The notes under the pieces were generated by a model. That model was not told the DNA's origin. It did not search any database and was given only the letters and a program-made list of their open reading frames with translations. The position numbers were made by a program, and so were the translations under genes. DNA of 60,000 bases from Strigamia acuminata. Its lineage: Eukaryota > Arthropoda > Chilopoda > Geophilomorpha > Linotaeniidae. The stretch lies in NCBI GenBank assembly GCA_949358305.1, contig OX442314.1, positions 36,803,211 to 36,863,210 of the forward strand, in the 5' to 3' direction. How positions within the stretch are numbered: position 1 is the stretch's first letter; each line of letters opens with the position of its first letter. Of the stretch, positions 51,285-60,000 are shown in pieces.

Positions 51285-52200
51285 TATAGTTTGAATGCAG
51301 TCTTACAGTTCTGAAATCATACTAGTTTGTATTATTCGGTAAATGCTACACTCATTAGATTTGAATGCAGTCTTACAGTACTGAAATCATATTAGTTTGT
51401 ATTAGTTGGTAAATGCTACACTCATAAGATTCGAATGCAGTCTTATAGTACCCAAAATTATAAAGAAAACTATGATTTGGGAGATGCTGCACTCATTAGA
51501 TTCCCGAATGCAGTCTTTCAGTAAGTAGTCACATACCGGTAATTATAAAATGGCAATCGAAGGGAGAAAACGGAATAGATTACCCCAAAAAACAAAAAAA
51601 TTGACAAACAAAATATAGGAAATGACAAATCAACAATTTCCTAAAACACTAAATAATTTCACAAATAAATTTTGCGTTCTACTAAAAAGATGTCGATAGA
51701 ATTTGGTCAAAGAAAAACTAAAAACAAAACAAGATAATAGGCCTACGTGTTGTGCAAAATGGCGATACCGACAGTATGATGCAATTAAAATGGCTACGAC
51801 GAAAAGACAACGAGAAAGCAATTAAATTCGTAATAAATAAATAAGAAGAGAACAAATAGTGAAACAAATTAAACCGAAATTCAAACCATTTTCATAAAGA
51901 ATCGTGTATAAAATCCGAGAAGTAATAAATGAAGAGAAGCAGCGAGCACGAACAAACCACCGACACGACGAACAGTAAAACAACAACCTTCTTCTGCAAC
52001 TGTGAAGAATCATTGCGCATGCCCGACTTACTCTCGAACACCACTCAACATTGATACTCTCGAAGATGTTTATACCGAAACAACACTTAAAATTATTATA
52101 CCTTAAAAACCATGAGAATTTAGTGATTTCAAGAAGAATTTATCTTTTATTTTTAATGTTTGGAATAGTTGACAATTTCTCAACAGATTGAAACCGACTT
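51285..52200 (+). repeat. 3.7-kb complex unit, partial copy 3 (satellite and tail)
   Basis: Four satellite units (51290-51535) then the tail, colinear with 13560-14200. It shares GGCCTACGTGTTGT and GCGCATGCCCGACTTACTCT. It provides a second empty site for the AGGGGGTTTC element (ATAAATGAAGAG near 51926). It marks the right edge of the transposon-rich zone. Confidence 0.75.
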
Positions 52201-54325
52201 GCGCGTAAAACTGTTATTAAAATCTGACTGAAAATGTATCCAGTGGGCGGGGATCGACGCAGACGTGGTACGGATTACGCCATAAAAAATGATTCTGATC
52301 CGGGCTCAGCCCCCGAAAGGACAAAAGTGCGGCGACAAGAACAAATTTGTGGCCCTTTAATTCGCTGCTGTGGGGAGGATCGGGCCGGGAGGGGCCGCGA
52401 ACCCTACAGTGATTTCGACAATGACACGACACAATTCTTGTGAATTTCAACTCAATGCAAACTCTTTTGACAACCAATCTGTCGCCGCTTGAGTAACAAC
52501 TCAATTTTGCTTTTTCATTTCCACTGCCTGCGTAAAATGCGAATAAAAAATTACATTATTTAAAATATAAACAAATGTTGTTTCTAATCTGTGGAACAAG
52601 TGTTTAGGTCCCTTTCTCTGTCTCCACCTGCCCCCCGTTGCGCCCCCTGGTGGATGCGATGGGCTTTTCATCAATGAACTAATCCCGTCAACGGCAGAAC
52701 CGAGAACCACAACAACTAAGAAGCTTTATGCAATCCGATTAAAACCTCGAATACAATGTTCGACGGGTTGCACGCATAGAACCGCTAATAATCAAGTTAA
52801 TTAGAAGTGAAAATCGCTGTTTTTAGTATTTACGTTCAGCATAAACACGTTTGTTTACGCTGGGTTACGGAGAATATCCTTTCTGTGCATTATTCATGTA
52901 AAAACAACTTATTTCATTTACCTCCGACTCCCTAGTGTTAGAAAAATTAAAATTACGGTTTGAAATTATCCTTTTGCTAGTTTGCATAATAAAAAACGTC
53001 AGTTTTTAAAAATTATCTATTCAACTTTCGTATGTAAATGTAACTCACAAAGCTGTGTTTTTAATTTCTTCTTTTTTATTAGCAGCAATAAAAAAATATA
53101 CAAATTGTGTGTCGTTAGCACTAATTTATGGGCGCACCGCCTAGCGGAGGAATACACGAGAGTGGGGGAGCCCAGGCCTAAACACAGACTCACAGGGTGG
53201 CCAGAAGGTCCTTGGACGACGAAGGGAAAGGACCATCACAGAGTTGCTGCTTGAAAATAACACATAACACAATTCCAAGGACTAGGTGTGACAGTTAAAG
53301 GTATGAAAAGCTTTTTAATTTCTAAAATATTGATAAGACTGGAGAAAATCTTAAGAAATCTTATTAGTTTTGCATTTTTCTCTTTATTTTTTAAATGTTA
53401 AAACGAGTTTAAAGACATTTATGCGATTATAAAACGTAAAACTAAAAGAAAAAGTTACAATTTTCGCCATCTAAATGTTGAAAATTGGATTTATATCCAT
53501 TTTACCAATTAATTTAGTGGTTTAGACATTTTTCACATCTCATCCAAGTATGTCTGGTATGAAAACCGAGCCAGGGGCGTTCGTTGCACACCTGTAATGA
53601 CGAGGGGTGACTAGGACCTTTTGACACCACCTCAAATTCTTTTCACCAGCACTGTTTGTGCCATTCTCTTCTTCACCGCTCCGCTCAACCGTCCCTCAAC
53701 ACGAAAACAAATCCATTTATTCACTGCTCTTATCAACAAAAACTGAAATTATCCAATTACCACATTCTTCGAGGGTCACAAGTCACATAACTGACAACCA
53801 AATGCCAAACCTTCTATTCACTGCGTCCTTGATTCACTCTGAGGCCCACTTGGGGTCTCCTTTTCCTCCTCGCAGACCGCATGGCAGCTATTTTGTCCCG
53901 AGGCAATGCAATACCAGCATAAAACGCGGGTGGGGGCCTGGGGGGGGGCAAGCAAAGTGAATCTTAAGCTGGAAAAAGAAACAACTCCATTTAGAAATTA
54001 ATATAAACGTTTTGCAACGGCACGTAACCTGTTTAAAAACTTTAATTTCGATAATTAACATTCATTTAACATTCAATTAACATTCAGTATAAATTTATGA
54101 AAACAAAATTCTGTATTTTTAATTGAAAGGAAACAATTTCTTGATTTGAATTAAAAAACGAAAACTGAGCCCTGAGCAGTACAGTCCTTTAGCTAGCATC
54201 CATCATACCCTAATATGGAGAACACTTGAACGAGTTCATGGCCAAGACTAATTTTTTATTTATACATATTTTTTTTTTTTTTTTTTACCTTGAAGATTTT
54301 AGAGCGAGTTTCACACCGACGAACA
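52201..54325. other. Host-like intergenic DNA, no gene recognised
   Basis: Mostly single-copy-looking sequence. Short frames (52234-52443, 53658-53960) have no recognisable motif. A poly-T tract (54265-54286) directly precedes the HLH gene. Confidence 0.45.
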
Positions 54326-56665
54326 ATGACTGCTGAAAAGGGACCCGCCAAGCCCGCTCCGTGTCTTTCCCAGAGACTTCGTCCGCACTCTAGAAGCCAA
54401 CGGACTCGTCGACACCGGTTGTTGTGTTCCAGGGAATACAAACGTCTCGGCGCAATGGTACCTGCGATTGCCACCAAACCCAAGGTCTCGAAGGTAAAAA
54501 TTTACAAATTCAAATCGTAGTTTGTAAAATAAATCAAAAAACACTATTCACAGGTGACAGTTATCGAAGAAACGATTAAATACATCGACGAATTGCATTC
54601 TGCGCTTTTATTACGTCTGCAAACTAAAGGGCTTCCACAAGAACTTAAAGGTATGGAAAATAATGAGGGATTTGAACCGTCATTAGTAGATATTTATGCA
54701 AAATGAAATTCGTTTTATGCGCATAAAATATGCACAAAAAATTCCATTTTATGCAAAATAAACATAAAAATATGCAAAATAAAAAAAATTATTCGAGTGA
54801 AATCAGGTGTTAAATAACAACGCAATGCCATTTCAAAGTGTTGTTGATGTAAATGAATTATAATTAGTAATTAAAATTCATTTTTTCTACGTATCGTTAT
54901 AAAAAGACATAAATCGCGGTTTTTTCCCGGAAAGATGTCGATTTATGCATTTATTTACCGATTTATGCATTTATTTACCGATTTTCGCAAAATATGCAAT
55001 TTAAGCCAATTTCGGATTTTTATTCAATATAAATATATTCTACGCATATACATCCGGGGTCTAGTCATTAGCACCTGACATTGCGAGCTGTCAAAGCTGT
55101 GACTCAACCGCTCACTCTCACCCTCGACTCTTCCCCTTTAATTCTAATTATTCCTCCGAATACAATTGATATGGAGGAATAAAAAACTGCTGATATTTTT
55201 TCACATGTGTAAAATAATTCCCATCACTTTAAAAAAAAAAACTGGAATGATGGTCATTCATGAGTCACGCAACTAATCCAGTGGGGTGGCATTCATCACG
55301 TTTCCCAACAGACAGTTTACGGATCCCAAGTTCACAGAAAGGCTTATTCCTAATCGCCATTGCGAGTGAGGTCAAGAGAAAGGTCGAACTTTGACAAGAC
55401 ATGTTTTACACATTATAATTACATTCCCCACACAACAAAACCCTTAATTAAGCGATCCAAACAGATTTAATTATCCCGCTTACATAATTCCAAGTATTCA
55501 GCCGGATTTGCATCAAATAAAACAAAAAAAATATATTCTCCCAACATTCTAAAAATATTTCCTGCTGAAGCGCGGTTGAAAAGCACCATATGCACGTGTG
55601 ACACACTGCGGGCACCGCACCGCATGCATGTGCAGCTGTGCTCCGTTCCCACGCACCAACACGGCATGGTTCTTTTCATCCCGTTCTGCCATTCAGCGAG
55701 TTCAGGTTGCGGTAGTTCCGTTGATTTTTCATAACACACACCTCACAACCTTCCACAATATCTCGTGTTGCCACGACGACCTGCCAAGAGACCAGCACGA
55801 CGATTTCTTTTAATGGCAACCCACAAAGCTCCCGTGGAAAAGTCGGTGGTAAAGCTGTTATTGTCCGTCGTTCATCAGATAAGTCCCCTTCTCGACTGCC
55901 GCTTGCCAGTCACGTGGCCACGTTCCCACCGCGCAGTGGCATATGCTGTTATAATGGCTCCCTCCGATCGAACCCCGGCTTGTTTAAATTGTATTTGAGG
56001 GAACATTAAGCGGTGCAATCTGCCGCCATTTATCGATCCCTCGAGATCAGTCGCCACTCGTGTTACAACCAATCGAATTAAGGGTTATTTTCCCGCATAA
56101 ATCTATCAATTTGTTGGTGAGTTATTGACGTTCTGGTCAAATGGCAGTTTGGGAAAAAATAGAAATTTAAAAGTTATGGGCGCAGAATGTTGGAAAAGAA
56201 TGGGAAGTTAATTGGAAGTGCAATTTTGGAAATTGGAAATACAATGAGACCCAGAACAAGTTTTCCAATAGAAACTCCCCCCACCGGAAGCCATATTGTG
56301 CGCAAGCCATGGGAATCTATCAGGTGAAGACGTGGGAAAATTCAATGGCGTGAAAGATTAGGCATAATGGGATTGTTTGTTCGAGCACAGATGTGAAAAT
56401 ATCGTTTTTGATTTTCGATTTTTTTTTTTTTTAAGGTTTGATTAATACGCAAGATGTGCAACACTTGAGCCAGACACAGCTGCGTGATATCATGCAGCAC
56501 ATGATGCCCGGTAAACAGTCCAGTTCGTTTTATCCTCCGACACCTCCGACACCGGTTTGTCAACGAAGCAGACGTGCGGCTTCGTTCCATCGGAAGAAAG
56601 TCAAGAGATTCCACTGCCTCGAATCGTATACTAAACAACATATAACAAAACAAAATTGGAAATGA
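54326..56665 (+). CDS. Helix-loop-helix protein, three exons
   Basis: Exons 54326-54493, 54554-54650 and 56436-56665 (introns of 60 and 1,785 bp, all GT...AG, phases 0 and 1) encode 164 aa. The ATG at 54326 is the first in the frame. Residues about 25-45 are basic (RSQRTRRHRLLCSREYKRL). Helix 1 (REYKRLGAMVP), a loop with KPKVSK, and helix 2 (VTVIEETIKYIDELHSALL) follow the HLH pattern. The KVSKV..I...I.YI..L signature is nearest to Id/Emc-type and Myc-family HLHs. The basic region lacks the usual E-box-reading ER..R pattern, so a dominant-negative or atypical bHLH is likely. The C-terminal exon has a Pro/Thr tract (PPTPPTP) and a basic tail. A nuclear regulator is inferred. Confidence 0.75.
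54651..56435 (+). other. Long second intron of the HLH gene
   Basis: 1,785 bp. 54680-54985 has dispersed ATGCA/TTATGC words (TTTATGCAAAATAAA, and TTTATGCATTTATTTACCGA in tandem). A 62-codon frame at 55815-55998 is not supported. The acceptor is a long T-run followed by AAG. Confidence 0.6.
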
Positions 56666-56862
56666 AATATTAAATGATTTAATACGTGTAAGATATTTTT
56701 TTTTAATTGTGGATTTTGTAGTTTTATATATTGTAATGGATAAACAAAAATGATTTGGATAATAGCTTTTATAATTTTTATTATTTTTTAGTTTTGTGAA
56801 TTAAAAATGTAATATTAACAAGCAAAAGTATAATTCTTTTAAACAGCACACACTTTTATATG

Positions 56863-57595
56863 TACCGTATTTTAGCGATTAAGAGTAATCCTCGTTTTGT
56901 AGCCGCCCTCGAATAGTAGCCGCGCCTAAGAGAGGGGGTTTAAAATAAGAAACGCCCTCAAATAGTAACCGCGGCTATTATTCGAGGGCTTTTGTAACCA
57001 AACAGGAAACGGTTAATGAAACATTCGTCGATGATGATGGTTGTTTAGATAGAATTTTTTTTTAAAAAAAAAGTGAAATTTCAATGGAAAAAATTAAAAT
57101 TTCACTGAAAAATAAAATTTTAATGATAAAAGTGAAAATTTAATCAAAAAAGTAAAATTGTAATCAAAAAACTGAAATTGCAATGGAAAAAAGTGAAATT
57201 GCAATGGAAAAAAGTGAAAATTCAATGGGCGAATGTAAATTTTCGATGGAAAAAAGTAAAATTTCATTGGAAAAAAGTGAAATTTTAATGGAAAAAAGTG
57301 AAATTTCAATGAAAAAAAGTGAAATTTCAATGAAAAAAAGTGAAATTTTAATGGAAAAAAGTGAAATTTCAATGGAAAAAAGTGAAATTTTAATGGGAAA
57401 ATGTGAAATTTCAATGGAAAAAAGGAAAATTTCAATGGGAGAATGTAAATTTTTAATGGAAAAAGGTAAAATTTCAATGAAAAAATTTCAATCAAAATAT
57501 GGTAAACAATCATGATTAGAGCCGCCCTCGATTAAGAGCCGCAGCTCAGAGTGCCCGTTTTGAAAAAGAGCCGCGGCTCTTATTTGGTAGAATAC

Positions 57596-57599
<4 letters not shown>
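56863..57599. mobile_element. 737-bp non-autonomous TIR element carrying a minisatellite
   Basis: The ends TACCGTATTTTAGCGATTAA (left) and, on the other strand, TACCGTATTCTACCAAATAA (right) form imperfect inverted repeats; TA at both edges fits a Tc1/mariner/pogo-type duplication. Subterminal words built on GCCGCCCTCGA and GCCGCGGCT recur at both ends and can form hairpins. The core is the 21-bp array. No transposase frame was found. Confidence 0.65.
57070..57490. repeat. 21-bp minisatellite open in both strands
   Basis: About 20 imperfect units of AATGGAAAAAAGTGAAATTTC. Because 21 is a multiple of three, the plus strand reads (MEKSEIS)n and the minus strand (FPLKFHF)n, both open for over 100 codons. 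This is a by-product of the repeat, not evidence of a gene. Confidence 0.9.

Positions 57600-57650
<51 letters not shown>
57600..57650. repeat. (TA)n microsatellite
   Basis: About 25 TA dinucleotides between two mobile elements. A shorter TA run (58418-58434) lies beyond the second. The hairpin MITE probably inserted at a TA within one longer tract. Confidence 0.95.
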
Positions 57651-57654
<4 letters not shown>

Positions 57655-58417
57655 GGTGTCCTAAAAGTCTGGTTCCCTCCAAATATTTCCTGAGCAATTG
57701 CATCTAGGCCAACTTTGATGAAGCGATTGTATAGGAAGTTGGGTGAAAGCAATCCAATGACATCATCAAATTTGACCTTGAAGGCCATTTTCAAGGTCAT
57801 TCACTTGCTAACTTCTAAACCAATCAGGTTAGAGCAAAAAAGTAAATTACAAAGTTGTAGAGCACCATCAAATTAGTACTATCCAATTTATCTTAGTCAT
57901 CTTAAGTTAAATGTTTTCTTTTTAAAAAGGAGACAAATCAGCTGAAATAAAGTCAGCCATTGTGACAAAACTTAAATTTCTATTAGAAAAATACTGAATT
58001 ACTTAAATAAACGTATTCAAATGTGCATTATTATGCAAGTAAACAAGAAAAACCACTGCTTTTTGTTAATGCCTCAATAATTATTTTATCACAAGAATAA
58101 AAAATTTCACTTTGCAGATTTTTTTTCTGATTTGCCTCCTTTTTAAAAAGAAAAAATTTGACTTAAGATGACTAAGATGAATTGGATAGTACTAATTTGA
58201 TGGTGCTCTACAACTTTGTCATTGACTTTTTTGCTCTAACCTGATTGGTTTAGAAGTTAGCAAGTGAATGACCTTGAAAATGACCTTCAAGGTAAAATTT
58301 GATGACGTCATTGGATTGCTCTCACCCAACTTCGTATACGATCGCTTCATCAAAATTAACCTAGATGCAATTGCTCAGGAAATATTTGGAGGGAACCAGA
58401 CTTTTAGGACACCCTGT
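57651..58417. mobile_element. 767-bp long-hairpin mariner-type MITE
   Basis: Ends ACAGGGTGTCC...GGACACCCTGT, a typical mariner-family terminus, within TA repeats. The arms (about 57651-57945 and 58124-58417) are inverted copies that differ at only a small fraction of positions; the first 58 bp match perfectly. The centre includes TGCATTATTATGCAAGTAAA. A transcript through it would fold into a dsRNA of nearly 300 bp. A truncated relative is at 23150-23590. Confidence 0.88.
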
Positions 58418-60000
58418 ATATATATATATATATATACACATATACTGTATACCGTTTATATAAAATGAATGTCCATGAATCATTATATGATTAAAGTCAA
58501 GAATTCATTCGGGGTTGAACGAACAGACGGTTCCACGAGTAATCACACGCGTTCCACGTGCACGATTGGCTGCGTCGTGTTCGCTGAAGTGCCGTACGTT
58601 CCATTCGTGCTTTTAACGCCACGTGGCTTCGATAATGGCGTCAACATAACTGATGCCAACAACTCTCCCCACGATTAAAATACGACTTTAAGCCTTGAGA
58701 TGCGAGTTTTTTCCATTCAAATCCGAATTTACTTTAAACAAGGGGCTAAACCGAGTACCCTCGAACAAATACCTTGTAGAACCCCCCCCCCCCCTTTTCA
58801 CACACGAATTACGGCTGGCAATACATTTCGAGTTGCCTCATCCCTCATTCGAATTCTCCGTCACGAATTCTCCGGGTTGAACTCTGAACCCGAGTCTCTA
58901 AATTTGGCCACAACAGAGGCGAGGCGACGTTGTTGTGACAACTCGGATAAATGCGCAGAAAAACGTCTCGTAAACCGACAGTTTATGACTAGAAAAGAGC
59001 GGAAACGAGTGCAAGGGTTGACTCGAGACGAAATCCAGACGACCACATTCCACATAAACAAATTTGATCCATTTAAAGACGACAAAACGAATTTTTCTTC
59101 CGCTCTGACCTCGTCTAGGACGAATTTGGAGCTGCGATGACCGAGGAAAAAGTCGCAATAACTGGTGCACAAATTAGGTGTTGTTCAGCCCCAGATGGCG
59201 CCTCTCCCATTGGCACCCATTGCATATAGAGCCAACAACCTAAATGACCTTCTCACATGATATTAACCCGTCCACATATGGAATTCCATGTTTATATCCC
59301 TCTGGGGATCAACAAATTGTAAGAAACAAATAATAAAGACTTTTACAGACCAAATTAACGCAAGTAATAAATAATTTAGAAAGTGAAATCTTTCGATTAT
59401 CATAAACGAATGGACCTGGAATGTAATGTTGGGCCTGGCAGTGTGTTAGACGGGCGTGTTCGTCGTTTCCCTTTTCGGTTTTGCTCTATTGGAGGTGGTG
59501 GGTTTCATTGAACTCGCTGTGTATAAGACGACGCGCCCGAGTTTGTGCCTTAAATCAGCGCTGACGCTCAAATACGGCGCGTGGCAACTCCCCTCGGCCA
59601 CGTGCGGGTTATTGGCGCCCATTTGCATGGACGCAGCATCCGTCTAAACGGCGTCTCCAATCGCCTAGATGGGGATTCTTTCGACTTCATGAATACATAT
59701 TGCTTCGGAAGGCGGGGGTTCGAGATAACCTCGGACATTTATCGTTTTCACCTTTATACCGCCCGTTTGTTTGAATTATTTACACGATGCTCATTGCTCA
59801 AAGTTGAAAAGCAGTAATGACCGTTCTAAGTGCTACTACAGGCGTTTTTTATTATGTTTCAAGTCGTTACAATTTTTTTTTTGGTGAAGATGCTTTTTAG
59901 ATGCTATTTTCAGGTGCCGATGAGGGGGGAGGCAAGGGGTAATGCGCCGGGCCCCCCGATTAACAAGGAGCTCAAAAAATAAATTTTTTTTTAGATAAAA
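58418..60000. other. Host-like DNA, no gene recognised
   Basis: Contains a C-run (58783-58795). A 146-codon frame (58700-59140) begins at a non-standard or weak start and has no domain; it may include a real exon (charged stretch RKERKRVQGLTRDEIQ). A TATA-like GTATAAG at 59521 is followed by GC-rich sequence. No confident gene. Confidence 0.4.

Noticed and set aside
57183-57515. Long repetitive open frames, (MEKSEIS)n and the opposite (FPLKFHF)n
   Set aside because: They are the automatic reading of a 21-bp minisatellite, lacking stops on both strands because of its unit length; there is no sign of a gene.
58700-59140. 146-codon frame as a gene
   Set aside because: Spans a C homopolymer, lacks a convincing start, and no domain is recognisable; kept only as a possible exon.
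1-60000. tRNA, rRNA, CRISPR, prophage or bacterial operon signals
   Set aside because: None seen. The content (spliceosomal introns, eukaryotic transposons) argues for a nuclear animal genome; regularly spaced repeats are minisatellites without spacers.

Overview
The window looks like animal nuclear DNA, most likely from an arthropod. It is AT-rich. The two convincing host genes have short GT-AG introns of 60-68 bp. The transposon mix (P/THAP9-like, Tc1/mariner, copia, Ty3/gypsy, a restriction-like-endonuclease non-LTR element) is typical of hexapods and crustaceans. The species cannot be named from the sequence. No bacterial genes, tRNAs, rRNAs or CRISPR arrays were seen.

Layout. 1-4.9 kb is host DNA with a three-exon leucine-rich-repeat gene (3006-4514, 458 aa). 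4.9-6.8 kb holds a decayed P-element/THAP9-like transposase on the minus strand, whose small intron was hit by a retroelement that left a solo LTR. From about 7 to 52 kb the window is a transposon graveyard of stacked, mutually homologous fragments: several Tc1-like transposase copies (two retaining a spliceosomal intron), copia RT/RNase H/LTR pieces, gypsy protease and integrase pieces, and a broken R2/NeSL-like element. A complex unit of about 3.7 kb occurs twice (10.64-14.33 kb, and from 24.1 kb onward) with partial copies at 7.8-8.65 kb and 51.3-52.2 kb. Because the first copy is uninterrupted, it serves as an empty-site control. It dates three clean insertions in the second copy: a solo LTR (26027-26641), a complete LTR retrotransposon (27836-40685) and a 1.56-kb terminal-inverted-repeat element (41026-42581).

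The centrepiece is the 12,850-bp minus-strand Ty3/gypsy-type element. It has two 1,089-bp LTRs with no difference that I could find, a 4-bp target duplication (AAAT), a tRNA-Pro-type primer site and a polypurine tract. Gag (964 aa) and Pol are both open. They are joined by a canonical -1 frameshift signal: A_AAA_AAC one codon before the gag stop, a 9-nt spacer and a perfect 8-bp stem. A third long frame in the env position is not envelope-like. It has no ATG of its own and is best read as a spliced two-exon gene for an Arg/Ser-rich protein of about 827 aa. Each LTR also carries five consecutive hairpins that share one apical motif, while their outer stems differ in sequence yet still pair. This looks like a selected structural array and is the most unusual signal in the window.

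52.2-60 kb is again mostly host DNA. It has a three-exon gene for a 164-aa helix-loop-helix protein (54326-56665), then two non-autonomous DNA transposons side by side around a TA microsatellite. One contains a 21-bp minisatellite; the other is an almost perfect long hairpin.
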